Shown piece by piece: positions 29,101-37,620 of a stretch of 64,000 nt of DNA; the first letter of the stretch is position 1, and each line of letters starts with the position of its first letter. The notes beneath the pieces are model-generated. The model was not told the DNA's origin. It was given only the letters and a program-made list of their open reading frames with translations, and ran no database searches. Origin of the DNA: Myxococcales bacterium (GTDB taxonomy: Bacteria > Myxococcota_A > Polyangia > Polyangiales > JADJMO01); assembly GCA_016709545.1 (NCBI GenBank), contig JADJMO010000002.1, positions 1 to 64,000 of the forward strand, read 5' to 3'. The translations under genes and the position numbers were made by a program.

Positions 29101-32022
29101 GCTCGAGCGACGGCGCTGGCACGGTTGCCAAGGACGGTACGACCGCGTCCTGCGCGCCCTACCGATGCAAGGGCGGCGAGTGCGGCAAGGCCTGCGGGGC
29201 CACCGACGACTGCGCTCCGGGCCATGCGTGTGGGCCGACCGGGGTGTGCGAGTCGGTGACCTCTCCCTCCGTCGCCGAGGGCGGCTGTCAGCTCGGTGGC
29301 GTGGGGGCGCGGCGCTCGAGCTCCTTCGGGTTCCTGCTCCTCGCGGGCGTGGTGCTCGTCGCGCGTCGACGTCGCTGGCTCGCGGTGGGTGCGCTCGCCG
29401 TCGGCGGGTGCTCGACCGAGTCCACCCCGCCGCCCCTCGCGCGCACCTCGCCGGCCCTCGTGTGGACCGTGTCGTCGGAGACGCTGTACCCGCACGAGAG
29501 CGGCACGTCGCTCCACGCGCTCCCCGACGGCCGCCTCGCGCTGCTCGGACCCATCTCCAACGAGGCCTGGTCGCCCGTCACCGGCAAGTGGACGGCGCTC
29601 ACCTCCGCGAGCCCGTTCGGTGCGTTCTCGACGCGCCTGGCTCTGCCCGGTGGCGCGCTGCTCACCTTCGGCGGCGAGAACGGCGCCTTCACACCGGTGG
29701 CGGAGGTGTTCCGGTTCGACCCGGGCCCCGACACCTGGACCGCGCGCGCCGCGATGCCCTGGAGCCGCAAGGCGGGCCTCGCCGTCCGTCTCACGTCGGG
29801 CGTCGTCCTCTACGCGGGAGGCCTCACCGGCGCGACCAACGTGCCGCACAGGACGGCGGCGGTGTTCGACCCCACGGCGAACACCTGGACCGCGGCGGCC
29901 GACATGGTCGATCCCCACGCCTACGGGGCGGTCGTCGCGCTCGCCGACGGTCGCGCCCTCGTGCTCGGGGGCGACACGACTATGATTGAGGTGTTCGCGC
30001 CCGCGACCCGCACGTGGTCGGCGGGCCCGAGCCTCACGACCCTGCGCCGCGCCCCCGCGGTGGCGCAGCTCGCCGACGGTAGGGTGCTCGTCGCCGGGGG
30101 AGACGGGCTCACGTCGGCCGAGCTCTGCGTCCTCGGCGGCGCGTGCACCCCGACCGCGAGCATGAAGGGCTCGCACGTCGGTCCGTTCGTCGCCTTGCCG
30201 AGCGGGCTCCTGCTCGTCGCGGCGACCGGCTTCACGGACGGCACCTCCAGCGCGGAGGCCTTCGACCCCGTGACCGCCACGTGGTCGTCCGCGGGCTCGG
30301 TCGGCGCCGCGCGCCAGTACGCGGGGCTCGCGCCCACGAGCGACGGGCGGGTGCTGCTCGCGGGTGGATCGGTGGTGGGCTACCCGGCCTTCGACGCGGT
30401 CGTGCTCGCGCCGCTCGCCAAGGGCGCTGCGTGCGCCGGCTCCGGCGAGTGCGCCTCCGGAGCCTGCTTCGACGGCGTCTGCTGCGACAAGCGGTGCGGC
30501 GGCGCTTGCGAGGCGTGCAACGTCTCCGGCAAGGTCGGGACCTGCTCGCCCGTCTCGGGAGCACCCACCGCCGGGCACGCCACCTGCGCGCCCTATGCTT
30601 CCTGCTCGGCGGGCGCGTGCACGAGCGCGTGCGCGACCGAGGCCGACTGCACGAAGGACGCCTGGTGCGCCGGGACGACGTGCGTCTCGAGGAAGGCGGA
30701 CGGTGTGACGTGCGCCGCGAGCAAGGAGTGCGTCAGCGGCGTCTGCGCCGACGGGGTCTGCTGCAACACGGCCTGCGACGGCGCCTGCGAGGCGTGCGCC
30801 GAGACCGGCAAGGTGGGCACCTGCGTCGCGGTGAGCGGCGCGCCGCGCAGCGGCCACCCCGCGTGCAAGGACGACGGCGCGACGCCGATCGGGGGCGCGT
30901 GCGGCCTCGCGTGCCTCGGCGTCAACCGCAAGGCGTGCGAGCTGCCGGCGGCGGGCGTGACCAAGTGCAGCAAGGATGGTTGCGCAAGTGGCGTCGAGAC
31001 CCACGCCAGCAGCTGCGACGGCCTCGGCCGCTGCAGCGACGTCCCCAAGGCGTGCGGGGCCTTCGGCTGTGGCACCGTCGCGTGCAAGGCCACCTGCAGC
31101 GCGAGCACCGACTGCGAGGCGGGCTTCGTCTGCAAGGGGACGACCTGCGTCCCTGCACCCGGCCTTGGTCAGGCGTGTGGCGTCGGCACGCCGTGCGAGG
31201 GCGGTCTCTTCTGCACGGACGGCGTCTGCTGCGGCGTCGCGAGCTGCGCCCCCGGGCTCTCTTGCGGCCTCGGCGTCCGCAAGGGCACCTGCACCAAGCC
31301 GGACGGGCAGACCTGCGCCAGCGACGGCGACTGCGGCTCGGGCGCCTGCGTCGACGGGGTGTGCTGCGAGTCGACCTGCGCAGGACAGTGCCAGGCCTGC
31401 GACGTCGCCGGCAGCGTCGGCAAGTGCGTCGCGGTGCGCGGGGCGCCGCACGGCGCGAGGCTGCCTTGCAGCAAGGGCGCGAGCAGCTGCGAGGCCCTCC
31501 TCTGCGACGGCAGCGACGCGAGCCGGTGCACGAGCTTCGTCGGCGCGGAGGTCGCGTGCCGCGCCGCGCAGTGCACGGGGGACGTCGAGGTCCCCGCGGG
31601 TGTGTGCGGGGGCGGCCTGTGCCCGAAGGGGGTCGCTCGGCCGTGCGCGCCGTATCGCTGCGCGGGCACGGCCTGCGCGACGACCTGCGCGAGCAACGCG
31701 GAGTGCGCGCTCGGCTTCGAGTGCACGTCCGGCGCCTGCGTGAAGGGGTCGGGCAAGCGGTGCTCCGACGACGGCCTCGCGGTGGTGGACGGCGACGGCA
31801 ACCGCGCGTCGTGCGCCCCGCTGCGCTGTCGCGCGGGGGCGTGCCTCACGGCCTGCGCGTCGGCCGAGGACTGCATCGGTGGCACGGCGTGCTCGGAGGG
31901 GGCCTGCCCTCGCCCCGGTGGTCGCCGCGAGCGACGACGGCGGGTGCGCGTACGGATCGCAGCGGCCCACGCCGGCCTGGCTGCTGGTGCTGCTCGCGCT
32001 CGGGCTGCGACGAAGTCGCTGA
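26172..32022 (+). CDS. Giant Kelch plus Cys-rich surface lipoprotein, two paralogous halves fused
   Basis: A protein of about 1950 residues. It starts MDRSWLPIASSLLLCGC, a lipoprotein signal with lipid Cys at about residue 17. Each half has a Kelch-type beta-propeller (first about 215-535, second about 1085-1415; repeats such as LPDGRAMAFGGT and LADGRVLVAGGD) and a Cys-rich region of short modules such as VDGVCCDTACTGQCEAC. The first half ends near residue 1050 with GGCQLG then a hydrophobic stretch GFLLLAGVVLVARRRR, a complete MYXO-CTERM-type tail. It is followed at once by a second lipobox (LAVGALAVGGCSTES). The second tail (DDGGCAYGSQRPTPAWLL, then LGLRRSR, stop at 32022) is in another frame after a break near 31915; without it the frame runs on to 32237. 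Probably two coupled genes joined at 29350-29380. Role in adhesion or surface binding is inferred. Confidence 0.7.
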
Positions 32023-32043
32023 CGCAGCCCGGCCCCTCTCAGG

Positions 32044-34149
32044 TCAGAGACCGATCACCTGCACGGGTGGCGATGGCGAGCCGGCCGCGCCGATGCCGAG
32101 CTGTCCTGCATTGTTGTCGCCCCAGCACCAGACCGTGCCGTCGCCTCGACTGGCACAGGCGAAGTCCTCCGAGGCCGAAATCTGGGTCGCCGCTCCGATC
32201 CCGTTCACCGTGGTCGGCACGAGTGAAAGGCCCATGACGTCGTTCAACCCCCAGCAGGCGATGCCACCGTCCGTACGCAGCGCGCACGTCTGTCGCCCCC
32301 CGGCGGTGATCGCCGTCCCCCGGTAGCCGAGCAATCCCGAGACATCGGTCGGCGTGAGGCGGTCCACGGTCGTGCCGTCTCCCACCTGGCCGTAGGCGTT
32401 CGCGCCCCAGCACTGCACCGTTCCATCGGCGAGCAGAGCACACGTCTGATCGTCGCCAGCCGCCAGCTGGACCGCGGACGTGAACAGCCCGATGGTCGCG
32501 ACGGGGGTGCGTCGGTCCACCGTCGTGCCATCTCCCAGCGTCCCTCGTAGGTTGTCGCCCCAGCAGCGCACCTGCCCGTTCGCGAGCAGCGCGCAGCTGT
32601 GACGTCCTCCAGCGACGATCTGGATCACGCCAGAGAGGCCAGACACCGCGATGGGCGCAGAGCGATGGGTGGTGCTGCCGTCTCCGACCTGCCCGAAACC
32701 ATTGTGACCCCAGCACTTGACCGTGCCTCCGGCAAGGAGCACGCAGTTGTGGTCGCCCCCGCCCGCGATCTCGACCACGTCGGTGAGGTTGACGGCGCTG
32801 GGGCTCGACTGGTGGTTGGTCGTCCCGTTCCCGAGCTGTCCGACCGTGTTCCGACCCCAGCAGCGCACCCCGCTGCCGACGAGGGCACACGTGTGATGGT
32901 AGCCACCCACCACTTGCCGCACGTTGTAGAGGCCTCCAACCGTGGCGGGGCTGGATCGGTTCGTCGTGCTGCCGATGCCGAGCTGCCCGAAGTCGTTCTG
33001 ACCCCAGCACTTGAGCGTGCCAAGGGCAGGCAGAACGGCGCATGTGTGCCAGCCGCGCGCGGCCACGACGGAGGGGGTGTTGCCGACCCAGCCCGTGATC
33101 GAGACGGTCGAGAGTGTCGTACCATTCCAGCACTGGACGAGCCCTGTGTCTCGGAGCGCGCAGGTCCGGTCCCCACCGCCATCGATGCGGACCACACCCA
33201 CGAGGCCGGCCACGGCGACAGGGGCCGTCGAGCTCGACGTTCCGACGGTTCCCCAGCACCGGACCGTCCCGTCGCCAAGGACGGCGCACGAGCGGCCATA
33301 ACCAGCCGCGATACCGGTGGCTGCGGTGAGGCCCGCGACAGGGGTCGGGAGGCTGCGATTCGCCCGCGTGCCGTCGCCGATCGCGCCGGAGCCATTCTCT
33401 CCCCAGCACCGGATCTGCCCGCTTGCGAGCCTGACGCACGTGTGCTCTGATCCCGCGGCCAGTTCGACCGCATCGACGATGCCTGTGACGAGTGTCGGGA
33501 CCAGGCGACTCGTGGTCGTGCCGTCACCAAGCTGGCCGCTCAAATTCTCGCCCCAGCACTTCACTTGTCCCGTCGCGAGCAGCGCGCAGGAGTGCCAGAA
33601 CCCACCGACCACGGCGACCACACCCGAAAGCCCGGGCACCAGCGTTGGGGTGGTCCTGCGGGTGGTGGTGCCGTCTCCGAGCTGGCCACGTGCATTGTGG
33701 CCCCAGCACTTCACTGCGCCGCCTTGCGCGACGACTGCGCAGGTGTGCAACTCGCCACCCCCGATGGCGACGACGTCGCTCGCACCAGGTACGGCCGCGG
33801 GCGTCGAGTGACTCGTCGTAGTGCCGTCGCCCAGCTGCCCCTCGGCGTTGTCTCCCCAGCAAGACACCGTCCCCTCGGACCCGAGCGCGCACCGGTGGAC
33901 GATGCCGACGTGACTCGCCAACACACGTTGCAGTCCGACCACCGTGGTCGCCGCGGTGGATGGATAGGTCCAGCACTGCAGGGCGCCGTCGCGCGTGGTG
34001 GCGCAGGCGTCGATGGGCCCCACCCCGAGGGGCACGTAGCGACGTGCTCCCCCTCCGACACTGGCTCGATTCGTCGCGAGCTCGGGGCTCGAGGACGCAC
34101 AGCCGACGACGCCCGTGAGGATGGCAAGTGACAGCGACAACCTGAGCAT
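32044..34149 (-). CDS. RCC1-repeat lipoprotein
   Basis: A 701-residue exported protein. MLRLSLSLAILTGVVGC gives a lipoprotein signal peptide (ATG 34149; a longer frame from 34194 adds residues with no function in export). The rest is one continuous series of RCC1-type units, each with a CWG(D/E/H/Q)N..GQLGDGTT core and an HTCAL segment; I count 14 Cys-Trp units, enough for two seven-bladed propellers. Bacterial members are surface or secreted proteins with unknown ligands. Cys spacing suggests a disulfide in each blade (HTCA...KCWG). It converges with the Kelch gene, 21 bases from its stop. An intact frame over 2.1 kb contrasts with broken neighbours. Confidence 0.85.
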   Translation of the reverse strand: MLRLSLSLAILTGVVGCASSSPELATNRASVGGGARRYVPLGVGPIDACATTRDGALQCWTYPSTAATTVVGLQRVLASHVGIVHRCALGSEGTVSCWGDNAEGQLGDGTTTSHSTPAAVPGASDVVAIGGGELHTCAVVAQGGAVKCWGHNARGQLGDGTTTRRTTPTLVPGLSGVVAVVGGFWHSCALLATGQVKCWGENLSGQLGDGTTTSRLVPTLVTGIVDAVELAAGSEHTCVRLASGQIRCWGENGSGAIGDGTRANRSLPTPVAGLTAATGIAAGYGRSCAVLGDGTVRCWGTVGTSSSTAPVAVAGLVGVVRIDGGGDRTCALRDTGLVQCWNGTTLSTVSITGWVGNTPSVVAARGWHTCAVLPALGTLKCWGQNDFGQLGIGSTTNRSSPATVGGLYNVRQVVGGYHHTCALVGSGVRCWGRNTVGQLGNGTTNHQSSPSAVNLTDVVEIAGGGDHNCVLLAGGTVKCWGHNGFGQVGDGSTTHRSAPIAVSGLSGVIQIVAGGRHSCALLANGQVRCWGDNLRGTLGDGTTVDRRTPVATIGLFTSAVQLAAGDDQTCALLADGTVQCWGANAYGQVGDGTTVDRLTPTDVSGLLGYRGTAITAGGRQTCALRTDGGIACWGLNDVMGLSLVPTTVNGIGAATQISASEDFACASRGDGTVWCWGDNNAGQLGIGAAGSPSPPVQVIGL

Positions 34150-34314
34150 GGACAATCCCCCTTGTTTCGTCGACGCAGGGTGGGTCGCTATCACGGGCAG
34201 CCGCGAGCTTGCGTGGTGCTTTTTCTCGCTGGACGGCGGCCTGGCTCTGGTCGCGGGCTCACTGGCGCGCCACAGCGGAGCGGGTGCTGCCGGTTCGCGC
34301 AGTCCGCGTACCGC

Positions 34315-34920
34315 CTACGGGCGCTTGCTAGCGGTCGCCTTGCCCGTTGCCTTCTTGGTGACTGGCTTCTTGGTGACCGCCTTCTTGGTCGCCGCCTTCT
34401 TCGTGGCCGCCTTCTTCGCAGCCGGGGCGCCGTCCTCGAAGCTGCCGAAGACCTCGGCGCCCAGTCGCTCCACGTGCTCCCAGCAGTTCTTCGCGCGCTC
34501 GGTCTTCACCTTGCCCTTCGCGAGCGTGAGGACGACGCCGTCCTCGCCGGAGTAGGTCCCGTCGTTGATCAACGCGAGCCGCCCCTCGCCGCCGTGGGCC
34601 TGGGCCGCGAGGAAGAGCGACGCGAACGGTCGGGCGAGCTCGGTGTCGCCGCTCTTGTCGAGCAACGTCACGACGCGGAGGCGCGTGACGTCGCCCTCGG
34701 AGACCGCCTTCGCCACGTTGCGGCGACCGACGAGCGCGAAGGCCTTGCCGATGGTCCAGCCGGCGAAGAGCTTGCCGAGGAACATCTCCTCGAGGCCCTT
34801 CTCTTTCAGACCGAAGAAGCCCGGCTCGGCCGGCCAGGTGTCGGCGGTGGACTTCTGGATGCGGGCCCAGGCCTCGGTGGGGAGGGCCAGATCGAGCTCC
34901 AGGAAATAGCCCCAGCTCAT
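34315..34920 (-). CDS. Hypothetical protein with Lys/Ala-rich tail
   Basis: A 201-residue protein. The body (residues 1-165) begins MSWGYFLELDLALPTEAWAR and contains GFFGLKEKGLEEMFLGKLFA; I do not recognise its family. The last 40 residues are a basic, low-complexity tail made of repeats of the type AATKKAATKKAVTKKPVTKK. Such tails in Myxococcota and Actinobacteria are histone-H1-like and bind DNA or polyanions without sequence specificity. ATG 34920 is chosen over an upstream alternative at 35025 because the body starts there. No signal peptide, so cytoplasmic. Neighbours give no functional hint. Confidence 0.65.
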   Translation of the reverse strand: MSWGYFLELDLALPTEAWARIQKSTADTWPAEPGFFGLKEKGLEEMFLGKLFAGWTIGKAFALVGRRNVAKAVSEGDVTRLRVVTLLDKSGDTELARPFASLFLAAQAHGGEGRLALINDGTYSGEDGVVLTLAKGKVKTERAKNCWEHVERLGAEVFGSFEDGAPAAKKAATKKAATKKAVTKKPVTKKATGKATASKRP

Positions 34921-34960
34921 GGGCCGAACGTATGCGACGACGGCGGGTGCTCCAAGCCTG

Positions 34961-35827
34961 TCAGGTGGTGCGCAGTGCTGGGTCGCGCGCCACGAGACTC
35001 GCGCACGTCTGCTCGACGGAGGCACCGGGCGGATCGGCCGGCGTGGCGCAGGCAGAGAACAGCACCCCCTCGAGGAAAGGCCGCGACGGCTCCGCGGTCG
35101 CCATGATGGCCGAGAGGAGGCTGGCGAGCTCGTAGCGACGCGGATCGAGGCCCCGCGCGTAGAGGCCGGCGGCGAGGCCGAACTGGACGCTCCGGGCGAC
35201 GCCGGCGCGGAGCGGCTCGACCGGGATCGCCGCGTCGGGGTCGGCGTCGTCGAAGGCGGCGGCGCAGCGGCGTCGATCGGCGGAGCTCGCGCCGAAGCAC
35301 GCGAGAGGCCGCACGCGATAGGCGCTGCAACGATCGCTCACGAGGAGCGGACAGGCACGGCGATTCCGCAGCCGGGAGGCGGTGTCCTCGGTCTGTGCTT
35401 CTCGCGCGGCCACCGCGAGGCGAGCGCGGAGCTCGGCGAGCGCGTCGGGATCGAGGGTGCTCGAGAGATACTCGGAGAGGACGATGGCCTCGGGCACCGA
35501 GAGGCTGACGTGGAGGTGGCAGCAGTGGCTGCAGCCCTCCTCGCAGTCCACCGCGACGAGCGGGAGGCGGCGGCGCACCCGCCCCTCGCGAAGGTCGTCG
35601 GTCGTCTCGGCTGCGTACCTCACGAGCGAGGCCATGAGCGAGAGCACGGTCGTCGTGGGGGCCCCCTGGGCCTCGTCGAGCATCTCGACCGTCGCCCGCG
35701 CGACCGAGGTGATGGTCTCGGCCGCGGCCTCCTGATCGAACACGGCGTTGCCGAGCGTGGCGAAGAGGGCGCGCGCGCGCGCGTCGCCGCTCCTCCAGGG
35801 GGGCCGCTCGATCTCGGCGTCGCTCAT
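34961..35827 (-). CDS. YkgJ-type Cys-cluster protein
   Basis: A 288-residue protein with the Cys-cluster motif CEEGCSHCCHLHVSLSVPEA at about residues 87-106, followed by further Cys in RRACPLLVSDRCSAYRVRPL and ACFGASSADRRRC. This arrangement is that of the YkgJ/CxxCxxCC family, thought to bind zinc or an iron-sulfur cluster. The N-terminal 85 residues are helical. ATG 35827 is chosen because it follows the previous stop region and begins MSDAEIERPPW; the frame is open further upstream without merit. It is the second member of this family in the window (first at 1936). Function unknown, probably cytoplasmic. Confidence 0.7.
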   Translation of the reverse strand: MSDAEIERPPWRSGDARARALFATLGNAVFDQEAAAETITSVARATVEMLDEAQGAPTTTVLSLMASLVRYAAETTDDLREGRVRRRLPLVAVDCEEGCSHCCHLHVSLSVPEAIVLSEYLSSTLDPDALAELRARLAVAAREAQTEDTASRLRNRRACPLLVSDRCSAYRVRPLACFGASSADRRRCAAAFDDADPDAAIPVEPLRAGVARSVQFGLAAGLYARGLDPRRYELASLLSAIMATAEPSRPFLEGVLFSACATPADPPGASVEQTCASLVARDPALRTT

Positions 35828-35871
35828 CCCGGGAGGCTGGCCGTCACGGGCCCGTGCGTAAAGGTCGCAGC

Positions 35872-36576
35872 TCAGCGGCCGCGCACGGCGCGCGCGAGCT
35901 CGACCAGGACCGAGCGCAGCCCATCGAGCTCCTCCGCCAGCGCGGCGCGGTCCTCCACGGAGAGCGTGGTCCGGAGCTCCTTCACCCTGCGGAGGACGGG
36001 CGCCGAGCCGAGGTCGTCGCGCAGCTTGCGCACGCGGCCCGCGAGCAGCGGCGCCGTCAGCCGTAGCTGCCGCGCCTTGCCGTCCTTGCCGAGGAGCTGC
36101 CCCACGTACTCGCGCGTCTTGGTCTGCGTGAGGTTCCACTTGGCGACGTGCTGCGCCGCCTCGCGGAGCCGGTCGTCGTCCGAGAGCGGGAGCAAGAGCT
36201 CCTTGCGGCCGACGTCGAGGTTGCGCCACGCCTGGTCGGTGAGCCTCCGGTCGTAGGCCGCGATGCGCACGCTCGTGAACAGCATGCGGCGCCCGATGGC
36301 GAGGGTCGGTCCACCTGCGCGGCGCACGAGCTCGAGCCACACCGGGTTCTTCGATCGGTCGTCGATCGCGGCCGCCGCGTCACCCGCGAACACCACCTCG
36401 AGCAGCCAGCGCCCGTAGGCGGTGAGCTTGGCCTCGAGCTCCTCACGGAGATCCTCGCCACGACGCAGGGCCTCCTGGAGGGTGGCGCGTTGCTCCTTCG
36501 TGAGCTTCACGGGCGCGGCGTTGTGCTCGGCGCGGTCGAGGGCGGCGGGGCGCGCGGGGCGCTTCTTCACGGCCAT
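35872..36576 (-). CDS. Hypothetical helical protein, 234 aa
   Basis: An unbroken frame from ATG 36576. The first 20 residues are basic (MAVKKRPARPAALDRAEHNA). The rest is predicted almost wholly helical, with heptad-like charged patches such as LQEALRRGEDLREELEAKLT, RVRKLRDDLGSAPVLRRVKE and LAEELDGLRSVLVELARAVR, so coiled-coil formation is likely. No catalytic motif. I do not recognise the family, although it looks conserved in type. It is upstream of the YkgJ gene on the same strand (44-base gap). The left copy of the 69-bp repeat begins 19 bases before its start codon. Confidence 0.6.
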   Translation of the reverse strand: MAVKKRPARPAALDRAEHNAAPVKLTKEQRATLQEALRRGEDLREELEAKLTAYGRWLLEVVFAGDAAAAIDDRSKNPVWLELVRRAGGPTLAIGRRMLFTSVRIAAYDRRLTDQAWRNLDVGRKELLLPLSDDDRLREAAQHVAKWNLTQTKTREYVGQLLGKDGKARQLRLTAPLLAGRVRKLRDDLGSAPVLRRVKELRTTLSVEDRAALAEELDGLRSVLVELARAVRGR

Positions 36577-36594
36577 CGGTGGAGGCTATCGGTC

Positions 36595-36663
36595 GCCAGT
36601 ACTGGCGCCAGTATTTTCACGGAGTGCCGAGAATCATACCCGATTCGCGATCGTGGGTCTGCA
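36595..36663. repeat. 69-bp direct repeat, left copy
   Basis: Direct repeat with its partner at 37545-37613 on the same strand. The first 26 bases (gccagtactggcgccagtat then tttcac) are identical, the middle 19 differ, and the last 24 (ccgat.tgcgatcg.gggtctgca) differ at two positions. The first box contains the palindrome tactggcgccagta and overlaps ccagtactgg. The two copies enclose two short genes. Confidence 0.85.
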
Positions 36664-36672
36664 GGGGTGGAC

Positions 36673-36978
36673 CTAGTGGCAGGTCCCCGTTCCGAGCGGA
36701 AGGAAGGGCTTGCTGGTGCCGCCGCACGACTTCTGGAGGACCGTCCCATCGCAGGCGCAGACCTCGTAGAAGCCCGGGCACGCGTCCTCCACGGGTACGG
36801 TGGGGTCGGCGCACCCGCTCGGCGGCTTGTCGCAGCCCGGCTCGTTCCAGTACGGCGTCGCGTCGGGACCGCAGTCGGTCACTGCGGCGTCGGTCTTGGT
36901 CTGTGTCGAAGACGGGTTGCTCCCGTCGCTGCACCCCAGGCTCACGACGGCGCAGAGCGCAGGAACGAGCGGGCGCAT
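36673..36978 (-). CDS. Small Cys-rich lipoprotein
   Basis: A 101-residue exported protein. MRPLVPALCAVVSLGC is a lipoprotein signal with lipid Cys at residue 16 (ATG 36978; the frame could begin two codons earlier at a TTG). The mature part has about nine further Cys (VTDCGPDATPYWNEPGC, CADPTVPVEDACPGFYEVCA, LQKSCGGTSKPF), so a disulfide-held fold outside the cytoplasm is likely. No family recognised. It is divergent from the macrodomain gene (72 bases between starts) and both lie inside the 69-bp repeat pair. Confidence 0.6.
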   Translation of the reverse strand: MRPLVPALCAVVSLGCSDGSNPSSTQTKTDAAVTDCGPDATPYWNEPGCDKPPSGCADPTVPVEDACPGFYEVCACDGTVLQKSCGGTSKPFLPLGTGTCH

Positions 36979-37050
36979 CGTCAAAGCCTACCTCGGGCCG
37001 GCGGACATTGCCTGTCACCCCTCGGCGCTACCCTCACCGAGGCAAAGCCG

Positions 37051-37518
37051 ATGACCATCGAACACGGAACAGGGAATCTGCTGACAGTCGACGCCGACGC
37101 GCTCGTCAACACGGTGAACTGCGAGGGCGTGATGGGCAAGGGCCTTGCCCTGCAGTTCAAGAAGGCCTTCCCCGAGGTCTTCGCGTCGTACGCGCGCGCC
37201 TGCAAATTGGGTGAGGTGAGGCCCGGCAAGATGCACGTCGTGCAGCGACAGACGTCGCCACGGGTCATCATCAACTTCCCGACCAAGGAGCAGTGGCGTC
37301 GGCCTTCGAGACTCGAGTACGTCCAAGGCGGGCTCCTCGATCTGTGCCGCACCATTCAGCATCTCGGGATCCGCTCCATCGCCGTGCCGCCGCTCGGCTG
37401 CGGCAACGGTGGGCTCGCGTGGTCTGCAGTGAAGTCGCTGATCGTCGAAGCGTTCAGCGGCTTGCCACGGGTGCGCGTGATCCTCTTCGACCCAACCGAC
37501 CTACCCCCCACGCCGTAG
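37051..37518 (+). CDS. DarG-type macrodomain protein
   Basis: A 155-residue single macrodomain of the DarG class, which removes ADP-ribose from thymidine bases in DNA and serves as antitoxin to the DarT transferase. The ADP-ribose pocket motifs are intact: GNLLTVDADALVNTVNCEGV, MGKGLALQFKKAFPEVFASY, the lysine-bearing INFPTKEQWRRPSRLEYVQG and IAVPPLGCGNGGLAWSAVK. The length covers only the macrodomain; the C-terminal DarT-binding region of longer DarG proteins is absent. No DarT-like gene is nearby. It may be an orphan guard against foreign DarT or a house-cleaning hydrolase. ATG at 37051. Confidence 0.8.
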   Translation: MTIEHGTGNLLTVDADALVNTVNCEGVMGKGLALQFKKAFPEVFASYARACKLGEVRPGKMHVVQRQTSPRVIINFPTKEQWRRPSRLEYVQGGLLDLCRTIQHLGIRSIAVPPLGCGNGGLAWSAVKSLIVEAFSGLPRVRVILFDPTDLPPTP

Positions 37519-37544
37519 GTCGAGCGTTTCGAGCCCGGGTCTCG

Positions 37545-37613
37545 GCCAGTACTGGCGCCAGTATTTTCACCGTTCCAGGCAAATTCTGCCCGATCTGCGA
37601 TCGAGGGTCTGCA
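37545..37613. repeat. 69-bp direct repeat, right copy
   Basis: Right partner of 36595-36663. It lies between the macrodomain stop (37518) and the ctpA stop (37621), so here it could end transcription; the left copy instead lies before a start codon. The same two positions therefore argue for an element that moved or duplicated rather than a site tied to one gene. Confidence 0.85.
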
Positions 37614-37620
37614 CCACCCA

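Noticed and set aside
27776..31900. Repeated Cys codons look like a tandem or CRISPR-like repeat array
   Set aside because: Units are of unequal length, without spacers of constant size, and translate into Cys-rich protein modules.
26331..31970. A 1879-residue minus-strand open frame
   Set aside because: It lies wholly opposite the Kelch/Cys-rich gene; the low-complexity Ala/Arg composition marks it as a shadow.
36595..37613. Classic integron attC sites around the cassette
   Set aside because: No GTTRRRY core or matching inverse core is visible in the 69-bp repeats, and no integrase gene is in the window.
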